Positions 1-7,627 of a stretch of 63,657 nt of DNA are shown one piece after another. This stretch comes from Agrobacterium genomosp. 13 str. CFBP 6927 (GTDB taxonomy: Bacteria > Pseudomonadota > Alphaproteobacteria > Rhizobiales > Rhizobiaceae), in assembly GCA_900012615.1 (NCBI GenBank), contig LT009756.1, forward strand, positions 1,906,736 through 1,970,392, written 5' to 3'. The notes beneath the pieces are model-generated. The model had not been told where the DNA came from, did not search any database, and saw only the letters and a list, made by a program, of their open reading frames with translations. The stretch's first letter is position 1. Each line of letters starts with the position of its first letter. Position numbers and translations under genes: made by a program.

Positions 1-402
1 GTGAATTGCTTCCTGTGAACGTGAAGTAGTTTCCCCGGCGTACCGGTTTGGTGTCGCCGTTTAAGGCTTTGTAAGCGAATGCGCAAGACTTAATTGTGAA
101 AGCGCCTGCGCGCGCGCTTCAAGCGTGCCCCGAGGCCCGTATATGGTGTGTTGTTTGCGACATTCAAACCCTTGGGAGGATGACGTGGATGCAAGCCGAG
201 GGGAGCGCATTCCCACCATTGCCGATCACTAATTAAGATATTTCCATCACAACTTCTTTACCTGCGCCGTCATGATGGCTTAAGGACAGTCCATCGCCGG
301 GGGAGACGGGCGATAGCAATGCGGCGCTGGGCGCGCCATCCCATGCCATATCTCGATCCGTCGCTTTCCCGCGCGACCTTCATATGCGTTTCAGGACATC
401 CC
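1..402. other. Leader region, no gene recognised
   Basis: This is the edge of the window and the region upstream of the TerC gene. No frame here looks like a known protein. A manganese-sensing yybP-ykoY riboswitch is known in front of some terC-family genes; I looked for its conserved core and could not recognise it. A small stem (ATCGCC/GGCGAT) at about 293-314 sits just before an alternative upstream ATG at 319. Confidence 0.4.
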
Positions 403-1035
403 ATGGAAATCTTCACAGCCGCCGGTTTTACGGCATTCTTGCAGGTCATCGCGATCGATCTGGTTCTGGCGGGCGACAATGCCATTGTCATCGGCCTTGC
501 CGCAGCCGGCCTGCCCGCACATCTTCGCCGCAAGGCAATCCTCGTCGGCATCATCGCCGCCACGGTGCTGCGGATCGGCTTCGCCGCCGTCACCGTACAA
601 CTTCTGTCCATTGTCGGCCTGCAACTCTTCGGGGGCCTGCTGCTCGCCTGGGTTTGCTGGAAGATGTGGTCCGAACTGCGCGAAGCCGCCGGCTCCATCG
701 AAGATGAGGTGACGGATGACGAGGCCGACCTGACCAAGGGTCACAAGACCTTTTTCCAGGCGGCAACGCAGATCGTCATCGCCGACGTTTCCATGTCGCT
801 GGACAATGTTCTCGCCGTCGCCGGCGCCGCGCAGGAACATGTCACCGTGCTGATCATCGGCCTTGTCGTATCGATCGCCCTTATGGGTCTGGCCGCCAAC
901 TTCGTTGCCAAGCTGCTGCACCGCTACCGCTGGATTTCCTATCTCGGCCTGATGGTCATCATCTATGTGGCGCTCAACATGCTTTACCACGGCGTGATTG
1001 AGGTCCTGCCCTACATCAAGCCTTATTTCGGCTGA
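403..1035 (+). CDS. TerC/YjbE-family integral membrane protein
   Basis: Encodes about 210 aa, nearly all in hydrophobic segments, as expected for the TerC/YjbE family of inner-membrane proteins linked to metal-ion (manganese, tellurite) handling. Two internally related acidic motifs inside membrane segments, LVLAGDNAIV near the N-terminus and MSLDNVLAV in the second half, are the family's hallmark and probably coordinate a metal. A hydrophilic acidic loop (IEDEVTDDEAD) separates the two halves. An upstream in-frame ATG at 319 would add 28 residues of arginine-rich, non-membrane sequence. I chose 403 because the protein then begins directly before the first membrane segment. A strong terminator follows. 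Family is clear; the transported ion is not. Confidence 0.85.
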   Translation: MEIFTAAGFTAFLQVIAIDLVLAGDNAIVIGLAAAGLPAHLRRKAILVGIIAATVLRIGFAAVTVQLLSIVGLQLFGGLLLAWVCWKMWSELREAAGSIEDEVTDDEADLTKGHKTFFQAATQIVIADVSMSLDNVLAVAGAAQEHVTVLIIGLVVSIALMGLAANFVAKLLHRYRWISYLGLMVIIYVALNMLYHGVIEVLPYIKPYFG

Positions 1036-1059
1036 AGCCGACCAAAGCGACGCAGAAGC

Positions 1060-1094
1060 AAACGGCCCGGGAAACACGGTTTCCCGGGCCGTTT
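1060..1094 (+). terminator. Rho-independent terminator after TerC gene
   Basis: A perfect 16-bp GC-rich stem (arms 1060-1075 and 1079-1094) with a 3-nt loop runs into a short T tract, 25 nt after the TerC stop codon. Confidence 0.9.
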
Positions 1095-1276
1095 TTGTGC
1101 CATCGGCACCCCTTTTCCAGCGGCGGGGAATCAGCGGCCGCAGGCGCTGCAACATTCGGAGAAGACAGGGAAATCGCGATTTTTTGCCCATGCATTCTGG
1201 CAATTGAGGTCAGCCACAGGCAAGCCTAGGGAGCTAGTAATAAGTCATAATAATAACAAGAAAGGTAAAGCTGCCA

Positions 1277-1390
1277 ATGGCTTATGACTGGACCGGCGGT
1301 CGTACCCGCCGTCTTCGAAGGGTGAAGCTTGGCGTTGTCGCAAGCTCTCTCATCCTGCTGGCGCTTCTTGCGTCGCTCGTTCTTGGCTGA
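1277..1390 (+). CDS. Small membrane protein, 37 aa
   Basis: A short frame preceded by an AAAGG ribosome-binding sequence about 10 nt upstream. It encodes a basic N-terminal half (TGGRTRRLRRVKLG) followed by one hydrophobic segment of about 17 residues ending at the stop. This positive-inside, single-span layout is typical of small bacterial membrane proteins. It stands alone between the TerC terminator and an inverted repeat. I do not recognise a named family. The evidence is the ribosome-binding site, amphipathic composition and codon use; comparison with other Rhizobiaceae would settle it. Confidence 0.5.
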   Translation: MAYDWTGGRTRRLRRVKLGVVASSLILLALLASLVLG

Positions 1391-1420
1391 ACGCGCCGCA
1401 CGCCCAATTCAACGCTGACC

Positions 1421-1457
1421 GGCGGCATGGCAAGGTTTTCAAAACCGCCCTGCCGCC
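1421..1457. terminator. Inverted repeat between convergent genes
   Basis: Arms GGCGGCA and TGCCGCC enclose a nested GGTTTT/AAAACC repeat. It lies between the small rightward gene and the leftward MliC-like gene, so it may terminate both. There is no long T tract. Confidence 0.45.
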
Positions 1458-1483
1458 GCTCCTTTCAGGGCAGGCGTCAGCGA

Positions 1484-1852
1484 TCAGGTTTTCTTCACTT
1501 CCACGCAATGAACCGGCTGTTTCATGTCCGGATCCGCCATCAAATCGTAGAGATCGGCCTCGTCACCTTTCGACCACCAGACATGGGTGCCACCCTGATA
1601 TTTGGCGCCCGAACCTGAAATGACGTTCGCGGCAACGATGACACCATCCTTCAGCCCCAGCCTTACGAGGCTGATATCACCGGCATTGAAATAGGTCGCG
1701 TCCACTGTGTCGGTGGCGCATTGATAAACGGTTTCGACCTTTTCGACCGTCGTATCGTTCGGCAGCGGAATCACCATGTCTTCGGCCGAAGCGCTGGAAG
1801 CAGCCGCCAAAGACAAGGCGGCGAAACACATGGAGGCGAGAGATTTTTTCAT
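1484..1852 (-). CDS. MliC-type C-type lysozyme inhibitor, periplasmic
   Basis: 122 aa from the ATG at 1852. An upstream in-frame ATG would add ten residues ahead of a normal signal peptide, so the shorter start is preferred. Residues 1-23 form a signal peptide ending ASA. The mature part has the MliC pattern: YQC at 43-45, SGSG at 79-82, KYQGG at 84-88, WWSKG at 92-96 and a second cysteine at 116, probably disulphide-paired. MliC/PliC proteins block animal C-type lysozyme by inserting a conserved loop into its active site. No lipobox is visible, so this is probably soluble in the periplasm (PliC-like). The gene stands alone. Confidence 0.8.
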   Translation of the reverse strand: MKKSLASMCFAALSLAAASSASAEDMVIPLPNDTTVEKVETVYQCATDTVDATYFNAGDISLVRLGLKDGVIVAANVISGSGAKYQGGTHVWWSKGDEADLYDLMADPDMKQPVHCVEVKKT

Positions 1853-2246
1853 GATGGCCCTTTCCTGATTCGACCTGGCCATAGGGACATGTCAGAAAAG
1901 CCAAAATGGGGCCGCCCAACGCCGCACGCGCGAAATTTACGGGCATGTCAGCCGCTGAAACAGCTGATTGTTGATTTCGGTCGAAACGCTACGGCAATTC
2001 CTATCGAAAGAGCCAATAAACGACGCCAAGGATAACCGTCCACATCAGCAATGATATGGCAAGCACGGCGAGATAGTTTCGAAATCGTCTGGTCATCCGC
2101 CCACATTACCGGCCGGCTATCGCGCGACAGCCTCAACCGTTGAATTGCTGGATGCGGGTCAAACCGCAGGATCAACTCTTTCTATCAAGATGCTGAATCG
2201 CAGACCATTCGCAGATTTTACCCGCCCGAAAACGGGGTTGCCTGCG

Positions 2247-2276
2247 GCAAACCCCGCCTTTCCCGGCAGGGTTTGC
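2247..2276. repeat. Inverted repeat, possible terminator
   Basis: Perfect 8-bp arms GCAAACCC (2247-2254) and GGGTTTGC (2269-2276), about 50 nt beyond the stop codon of the leftward two-repeat secreted protein. Possible terminator for that gene; no T tract. Confidence 0.35.
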
Positions 2277-2328
2277 AAAGCCGTCGCGCCCTGGCGAGCT
2301 GACGACGATCAGCCGTCGCCAGGCCGGA

Positions 2329-2778
2329 TCAGCTCTTCAGTGCGGTATTGCACAGGCTCCAGTAACCGCCGCCCTTCTGGATCCACTTCAGATCACCGAG
2401 CGTGCCGTCATTCTTGTTCTTGTGATAGGAATCGACGCAGGTTTTCAGGCGGGCCTTTCCGGGGGTCTCGCTTGAGTATTTCTTATCGACAGCACTCGGA
2501 AAAGCGACGCCCTTCGGGGCCTTGATCGTCGCTTTTTCGGGTTCTTTGTCAGTGGTGGCCGCGACCTGCTTATCGTCGGCGGCATCTTCGGCGGCCGCTT
2601 CGCTGCCGCAGAACTTGGCGCGATAGTCGTTCCACTTGACGTCCTTGGCGGATCCATCCGCTTTCGCCGCCTGATATTTCACGCTGCACTCCTTCATGGT
2701 GAGTGCGGCTGCGGGGGAGACAAACGCCGCCGATGCCAGCAGCGCAAAGGATGAGAGAATGACAACCCTGTTAATCAT
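2329..2778 (-). CDS. Secreted protein with two Cys-flanked repeats
   Basis: 149 aa from the ATG at 2778; a longer in-frame start would place 20 polar residues before the signal peptide and is rejected. Residues 1-25 are a signal peptide ending PAAA. The mature protein holds two copies of a roughly 30-residue unit: C-x-x-x-Y-...-DG-...-KW-...-C near residues 30-57, and again near 120-146 before the C-terminus. An acidic, alanine/lysine-rich linker joins them. Similar repeat units occur in other rhizobial secreted proteins of unknown function. Cysteines at both ends of each unit suggest disulphide-stabilised modules. No function is assigned. Confidence 0.65.
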   Translation of the reverse strand: MINRVVILSSFALLASAAFVSPAAALTMKECSVKYQAAKADGSAKDVKWNDYRAKFCGSEAAAEDAADDKQVAATTDKEPEKATIKAPKGVAFPSAVDKKYSSETPGKARLKTCVDSYHKNKNDGTLGDLKWIQKGGGYWSLCNTALKS

Positions 2779-2997
2779 TGAAGACTCCCGTTTGCATGAT
2801 TGCCGGGCGACTATCCGACCGGATTTTCCTGTTGTCAACGAGCAGTGCGGTAGGGGCCAGACACCGAATTAACGCAACGCGGAATCGCTCGCGAAGCCTT
2901 CGGTCTTCTCGGGCATGGAAGCGTGGTGCCGACATCGCTTCAACCTTAGGTCAGCCCCTCAAAGAATCACGTGTTCGTGTGGCGTCAATAGCCAGCG

Positions 2998-3022
2998 GGA
3001 ACGAATTCCCTAAATTTTCGTT
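2998..3022 (+). promoter_or_regulatory. EcfG/RpoE2-type general stress promoter
   Basis: GGAAC at 2998-3002 and CGTT at 3019-3022 are separated by exactly 16 nt, the consensus of the alphaproteobacterial general-stress sigma factor. The BA14K gene starts 31 nt downstream. Confidence 0.8.
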
Positions 3023-3053
3023 AGCATCTCGAACGACTAACGAGGATTTATCG

Positions 3054-3368
3054 ATGTTGAGGATGCCGAAGACTATGTCCGCGCTCGCTCTTGGCGTCGC
3101 ATTATCTGCCGCTTCTGTCATTCCCGCTCAGGCACTGAGCATCATACAGCCGGCCGGAGACCTTCAGGAAAAGACGCAGCCCGCCTACCCCGCATCGGCC
3201 TTTGCCGCGGGCAAGGGTGAGGAAGGCGCACCGAATGGATATGCCCTGTCGGAAGGGGAAGTCAGCCACATCAAATGGTGTGCCGCGCGTTACACCTCCT
3301 ACCATCCGACTGACAACACCTATATGGCGTCGGCAGGCACGCGGGTGCAGTGCCGTTCACCCTACTGA
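3054..3368 (+). CDS. BA14K-family secreted protein
   Basis: 104 aa starting at 3054, after a GAGG ribosome-binding site. Residues 1-26 are a signal peptide ending AQA. The C-terminal 35 residues carry the BA14K pattern: SHIKWCAARYTSYHPTDNTY followed by a glycine/arginine segment and a C-x-SPY end. BA14K proteins are small envelope proteins of Rhizobiales; the founding Brucella member is an immunoreactive antigen with reported lectin-like activity. Longer upstream ATGs are rejected because they run through the promoter. The exact EcfG-type promoter in front suggests general-stress regulation. Confidence 0.85.
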   Translation: MLRMPKTMSALALGVALSAASVIPAQALSIIQPAGDLQEKTQPAYPASAFAAGKGEEGAPNGYALSEGEVSHIKWCAARYTSYHPTDNTYMASAGTRVQCRSPY

Positions 3369-3419
3369 TACAATCTCGGATTTTTCGGTTGGGGCTAGAC
3401 CACGGACTCGATTGTATCA
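3366..3419. terminator. Long-loop inverted repeat between convergent genes
   Basis: Perfect 10-bp arms TGATACAATC (3366-3375, including the BA14K stop) and GATTGTATCA (3410-3419) lie between the BA14K gene and the convergent methyltransferase gene. Probably a bidirectional terminator or a small dispersed repeat. Confidence 0.5.
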
Positions 3420-3434
3420 AACGCGCCTGGCAAG

Positions 3435-4460
3435 CTAGGCAGGCGTCATGAGATAGTGGCCCACGCCCCAGACCTCGCCATCGTCATGTCCGAAAAGCCC
3501 GGCCGTAGCGAGAAAGAACAGTCGCCAGCGGCGTTCCCATAATCTTGCATCTGCTCCATAGACGCTCTGAAGGATCGGCCGGACGCGATCTATCTCCCGA
3601 TCGAAATTTGCGAGCCAGTCGAGAGCTGTCCGGCGATAATGAGACCCTGACCAGCGCCAATCCTGCTCCACGCTGAAAAGCCCGCCAAAACGATGCGGAA
3701 GATCGAAAGCGGGCATGATCCCGCCGGTAAAAAAATGCTGTGCGATCCAGTCTGCCGGATTGGCATGGTCGAACCGATAGGATCGGTCGCGGTGATTGAA
3801 AACGTGAAGGAAGAACTTGCCTTCCGGCTTCAGCCAGGAGCGGACGCGCTCGAACAAGGTCCGCCAGTTCGACATATGCTCGAACATTTCAACCGATACG
3901 ACGCGGTCGAAATGGCCGTCAGTCGAAAAATCATTCATATCCGCTGTTATGACTGACAGGTTGGAAAGCCCACGCTCTTTCGCGCGCTCGATTATATATT
4001 GGCGCTGCGACGCGGAGTTCGAAACGGACGTAATCCGCGCCTTGGGAAAACGGCCAGCCATATAAAGCGAGAGCGAGCCCCAGCCGCATCCGAGTTCGAG
4101 AATATCCATGCCGTCCTGCAATCCGGCATGTGACACCGTCTGCGCCAAAGCAAAGGTTTCGGCCTCGTCGAGCGTTGTCTGCACATCGGGATAAAAGCAG
4201 CAGGAATATTTTCTCTGCGCGCCAAGAACGATCGCGAAGAATTCCGCCGGCACTTCGTAATGCTGCCTGTTCGCATCCGCCGTATGGGTGGCAACGGGAA
4301 ATTTCATCATGTCTGCCGCGAATGCAGGCTCGGCATCCACCGGCAGGCTGGCAAGCCTGCGCTTGGTGCGTGCGCAGAGCAGGTCGATGCCGGCAAGGGT
4401 GATGCTGTCGCTCAGCGGCGCGCGCTCGGCGGCATTGATGGCGAATGCGAGCATGTTCAT
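3435..4460 (-). CDS. Cyclopropane-synthase-like SAM methyltransferase
   Basis: 341 aa of the cyclopropane fatty-acyl-phospholipid synthase superfamily, which transfers a methylene or methyl group from S-adenosylmethionine to acyl-chain double bonds of membrane phospholipids. The SAM-binding motif LELGCGWGS is at 121-129. Residues matching the bicarbonate site of the E. coli enzyme appear conserved: Cys87 in KYSCCFY, Glu194-His195 in SVEMFEHM, His219 in FFLHVF and Tyr275 in SHYRRT. The protein is shorter than the usual 380 or more residues at the N-terminus. Its start overlaps the stop of the DUF1295 gene (ATGA), so the two are translationally coupled. The cluster also holds a second, differently equipped paralogue. 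Confidence 0.85.
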   Translation of the reverse strand: MNMLAFAINAAERAPLSDSITLAGIDLLCARTKRRLASLPVDAEPAFAADMMKFPVATHTADANRQHYEVPAEFFAIVLGAQRKYSCCFYPDVQTTLDEAETFALAQTVSHAGLQDGMDILELGCGWGSLSLYMAGRFPKARITSVSNSASQRQYIIERAKERGLSNLSVITADMNDFSTDGHFDRVVSVEMFEHMSNWRTLFERVRSWLKPEGKFFLHVFNHRDRSYRFDHANPADWIAQHFFTGGIMPAFDLPHRFGGLFSVEQDWRWSGSHYRRTALDWLANFDREIDRVRPILQSVYGADARLWERRWRLFFLATAGLFGHDDGEVWGVGHYLMTPA

Positions 4461-5263
4461 GGCATATCCTCGTTTTTGCGGGGTCCCGGGAAAAAGGCAT
4501 TGACGCGGTTTTGCAGGGCGCGGAATCTATCCCCGCGCGATTTCAGCATGTGTTCCTCAAGCGGCGGAATGCCGGAGACATGGACCAGCAGCCAGTACAT
4601 CATGGCCGGCGCAGCCAGCGACACCCACGACCAGGGTTGCGCATCGATGGCCAGCAATGGAAAGCCGCACCAGAAAAGCCATTCGAAGAAATAGTTGGGA
4701 TGACGGGAGTAACGCCACAGACCCGTCTCGCAGACGCCGCTTTTGGCCTCCGGCGTTTTTCTGAACCGTGAAAGCTGCCTGTCGGCGACGGCTTCGCCGG
4801 CAAGGGCACCGGCCGCGACGAGCAGGGCAATCACATCGGTGAAGCGTGGAAAGGCCTGAGGATTGCTGGCTGCAAGATAGACGGCAAGAACCAGTACGAA
4901 GGCGGCAACGGCCTGGATCTGGAGAAAGCCGAAAAGCCGGATCGAGGCCTTGTCGCCCCACTGCTCGATGAGCTTAGCATAACGCGGGTCCTCTCCGGCA
5001 CCCCTTGTGCGCAGGCCGATGTGGCCGGCAAGCCGAAGCGACCAGATGATGACAAGAAAAACCACGGCGCCGCCGCGCCAATCGTCTCCATCGGCAAATA
5101 CCACAGCGACAACACCACCAAGCCCGACGCTCGCCGACCAGACAGTATCGATCCAGCCGCTCGATCCCGTCAAACGCTGCAATCCCCAGGCAGCCGCCAT
5201 AAGCAGCGACATCAGAGCAGCAAGGGCCACCACGACAGACATCATCACCATTCCGCTCGCCAT
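4457..5263 (-). CDS. DUF1295 membrane protein (steroid 5-alpha-reductase-like)
   Basis: About 268 aa with several membrane segments and the DUF1295 signature near the C-terminus: GLWRYSRHPNYFFEW, the cofactor-binding region shared with steroid 5-alpha reductases and isoprenylcysteine methyltransferases. The family is thought to reduce or modify lipid-like substrates in the membrane. I took the ATG at 5263; an upstream one at 5299 adds 12 polar residues, and further Mets at 5251-5242 are also possible. It is the first gene of a leftward pair, overlaps the methyltransferase by 4 nt, and shares a 175-nt divergent promoter region with the rightward operon. Lipid substrate is inferred from neighbours. 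Confidence 0.8.
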   Translation of the reverse strand: MASGMVMMSVVVALAALMSLLMAAAWGLQRLTGSSGWIDTVWSASVGLGGVVAVVFADGDDWRGGAVVFLVIIWSLRLAGHIGLRTRGAGEDPRYAKLIEQWGDKASIRLFGFLQIQAVAAFVLVLAVYLAASNPQAFPRFTDVIALLVAAGALAGEAVADRQLSRFRKTPEAKSGVCETGLWRYSRHPNYFFEWLFWCGFPLLAIDAQPWSWVSLAAPAMMYWLLVHVSGIPPLEEHMLKSRGDRFRALQNRVNAFFPGPRKNEDMP

Positions 5264-5438
5264 ATTCGAACAACTTGAGACCGCGTTTCGTGATGGCAAC
5301 TACGGTCGAGATGGCAAAAGAGTTTCAGGCAACGGAAAAAATTCCGAAAAATGGTCGCGCGTGTGAAACTTATCGATCCGCTCCCTCGTATCTGTCGCAG
5401 TCCGCAAGGCTGAATTGTGAATGCGATAGCGAGGAAAC

Positions 5439-6812
5439 ATGTTCGACACCGAAGCGAAGCGAAAAGACAGCCGGCGAAACATCGCCGTGATCGGAACAGG
5501 CATTTCCGGTCTATCGGCCGCCTGGCTCCTGTCGCAACGGCATGACGTTACGGTTTTCGAGGCCGCAGGCCGCGTCGGCGGGCACAGCAACACGGTGACC
5601 TTCACGACCGAAAAGGGACCTGTTTCCGTCGACACCGGTTTCATCGTCTATAATGAAGTGACCTACCCCAATCTCACAGCGCTTTTCAAAACACTTGATG
5701 TGCCGACTGCGGCATCCAACATGTCCTTCGCCGTTTCGCTGGATGAGGGCGGTTTCGAATATTCCGGCGGCACCGGCTTTGGCCTGCTCGCGCAAAAGAG
5801 AAACGCCATCAGGCCACGCTTCTGGGCGATGCTGTCAGATCTTTTGCGCTTTTATCGCAACGCCCCGCGCGATCTGCCCGTCATGGGCGATATCTCGCTC
5901 GATGATTACCTGTCGCGCAATCATTATGGGCCGGCGTTTCGAGATGATCATCTCTACCCCATGGCGGCGGCCATCTGGTCCACGCCGGCAATGGAGGTGG
6001 GCCGTTATCCGGCCGCACATTTCATAAAATTCTGCAGCAACCATGGTCTGCTCCTGCTGCGCAACCGTCCCGTCTGGCGCACCGTCGTCGGTGGCGCCCA
6101 GGAATATGTGAAACGCATCACAGCCCCCTTCGCCGACCGCATTCGGCTGGCGACACCGGTGAAAACGATCAGCCGTATCCCGGGTTACATCGAGATCGCC
6201 GGGGAGAGCGGTAGATTCGAGCGTTTTGATGACGTGGTGATCGCCACACATGCCGATCAGGCACTGGCGATGCTGAGCGACGCGACACGCGCCGAAAAGC
6301 GGATTCTCGGCGCATTCGCCTATACGAAAAACAGGGCTGTGCTTCACAGCGACAGCAGTTTCATGCCGCGCAGGCGTGCTGCCTGGTCGAGCTGGAATTA
6401 TGTGGCCGATACCCGAACTGGCACCGGCCAGCCGAGCATCACCTACTGGATGAACAGGCTTCAGCCTCTGGGCGACACCCCTGACACCTTCGTCACGCTC
6501 AATCCGGTGCGGGAGCCGGAACACGCAAAGATCATCGCCGAGGAAACCTACCATCACCCCGTTTTCGACGCCGGCACCGAGCAGATGCGGCAGGAACTCT
6601 GGGCCTTGCAGGGACTGCGAAATACATGGTTCTGCGGCGCCTATTTCGGCTCGGGTTTTCATGAGGACGGCCTTCAGGCAGGCCTTGCGGTCGCGGAAGA
6701 CCTTGGTGGCGTGAAGCGGCCATGGCAGGTCGCCGAAGACAGCGGCCGGATTATTCGTCTGGATATGACGGCGATTGCAACCGACTCCGAACTCATAGAG
6801 GCGATAGCATGA
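5439..6812 (+). CDS. FAD-dependent amine-oxidase-type oxidoreductase
   Basis: 457 aa. Residues 15-45 form the FAD-binding Rossmann start (AVIGTGISGLSAAWLL, then VFEAAGRVGGH). A C-terminal motif near residue 405 (TWFCGAYFGSGFHEDGLQAG) closes the FAD site, as in phytoene-desaturase and amine-oxidase relatives. Proteins of this subgroup are regularly encoded beside DUF1365 and cyclopropane-synthase-like genes and are linked to unsaturation of membrane acyl chains, including furan-fatty-acid synthesis in Rhodobacter. That role is inferred here from family and neighbours. It is the first gene of a rightward operon and ends in a 4-nt ATGA overlap with the next gene. Confidence 0.85.
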   Translation: MFDTEAKRKDSRRNIAVIGTGISGLSAAWLLSQRHDVTVFEAAGRVGGHSNTVTFTTEKGPVSVDTGFIVYNEVTYPNLTALFKTLDVPTAASNMSFAVSLDEGGFEYSGGTGFGLLAQKRNAIRPRFWAMLSDLLRFYRNAPRDLPVMGDISLDDYLSRNHYGPAFRDDHLYPMAAAIWSTPAMEVGRYPAAHFIKFCSNHGLLLLRNRPVWRTVVGGAQEYVKRITAPFADRIRLATPVKTISRIPGYIEIAGESGRFERFDDVVIATHADQALAMLSDATRAEKRILGAFAYTKNRAVLHSDSSFMPRRRAAWSSWNYVADTRTGTGQPSITYWMNRLQPLGDTPDTFVTLNPVREPEHAKIIAEETYHHPVFDAGTEQMRQELWALQGLRNTWFCGAYFGSGFHEDGLQAGLAVAEDLGGVKRPWQVAEDSGRIIRLDMTAIATDSELIEAIA

Positions 6813-7627
6813 CGCCTCCCCTCGCCTCCGCCCTCTTTCCCGGACATGTGACCCATGCGCGCTTCAAGCCGAAAGCGCACAGGCTGGCCTACCGGATTTA
6901 TTCCCTGCTTCTCGACCTCGACGAGCTCGATGCGCTCGACGGCAAGCTGCGGCTTTTTTCCGTCGACCGGTTCAACCTGTTTTCTTTCCATCGCAGAGAC
7001 CGCGGCGACAAAAGCGGAGCCGGACTGCGACAGCAGATCGAAAAGGCGATGCTGGCGGCAGGCGTGACGGTGGATGGCGGGCCGATACGCCTTCTCACCA
7101 TGCCGCGTCTGCTGGGTTGGGCCTTCAACCCGCTGAGCGTGTTCTTCTGCTACGGCAGGGACGCCTCGCTCAGGGCCATTTTCTGGGAAGTCGACAACAC
7201 TTTCGGGGAAAGACACTCCTATCTGATCCCGGTCGAGACGGACGGGGCAGCGGAAATCGTCCAGCGCTGCGACAAGGCCTTTTATGTCTCACCCTTCATG
7301 GACATGGACCTCCGTTACGTTTTCCGGGTTATGCCGCCCGGCGACAGGCTGAAGATCGTCATCGATACCTTCGACAGCGAAGGACAGGTTCTGACCGCCC
7401 GGCATCTGGCGCGTCGCGTGGAGTTGACGGACGCCGCCCTTCTGAAAGCATTCTTCGCCATCCCCTTCCTCACGCTCAAGGTGATCGGCGGCATTCACTG
7501 GGAAGCGCTCAAAATATGGCTGAAGGGCGTGCGGTTCCGGAAGCGGCCGCTGCCGCCCTCTTCACCCGTCTCTTTCGTCCATCCTTCATCGTCACAAATC
7601 GAGGCCAAGATAAATGACCCCGTTTGA
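6809..7627 (+). CDS. DUF1365 family protein
   Basis: 272 aa from the ATG overlapping the upstream stop (ATGA). Longer in-frame starts lie inside the oxidoreductase gene. The N-terminus LFPGHVTHARFKPKAHRLAY and the central WAFNPLSVFFCY region, followed by EVDNTFGERHSY, are the DUF1365 hallmarks. The biochemical role of the family is not established. Its members nearly always sit between an FAD amine-oxidase-type gene and a cyclopropane-synthase-like gene, as here, so a step in membrane-lipid modification is likely. The 3' end overlaps the next gene by 14 nt. Confidence 0.85.
   Translation: MTPPLASALFPGHVTHARFKPKAHRLAYRIYSLLLDLDELDALDGKLRLFSVDRFNLFSFHRRDRGDKSGAGLRQQIEKAMLAAGVTVDGGPIRLLTMPRLLGWAFNPLSVFFCYGRDASLRAIFWEVDNTFGERHSYLIPVETDGAAEIVQRCDKAFYVSPFMDMDLRYVFRVMPPGDRLKIVIDTFDSEGQVLTARHLARRVELTDAALLKAFFAIPFLTLKVIGGIHWEALKIWLKGVRFRKRPLPPSSPVSFVHPSSSQIEAKINDPV

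Noticed and set aside
1..402. Manganese (yybP-ykoY) riboswitch before the TerC gene
   Set aside because: Expected from some terC families, but I could not find its conserved core in the leader.
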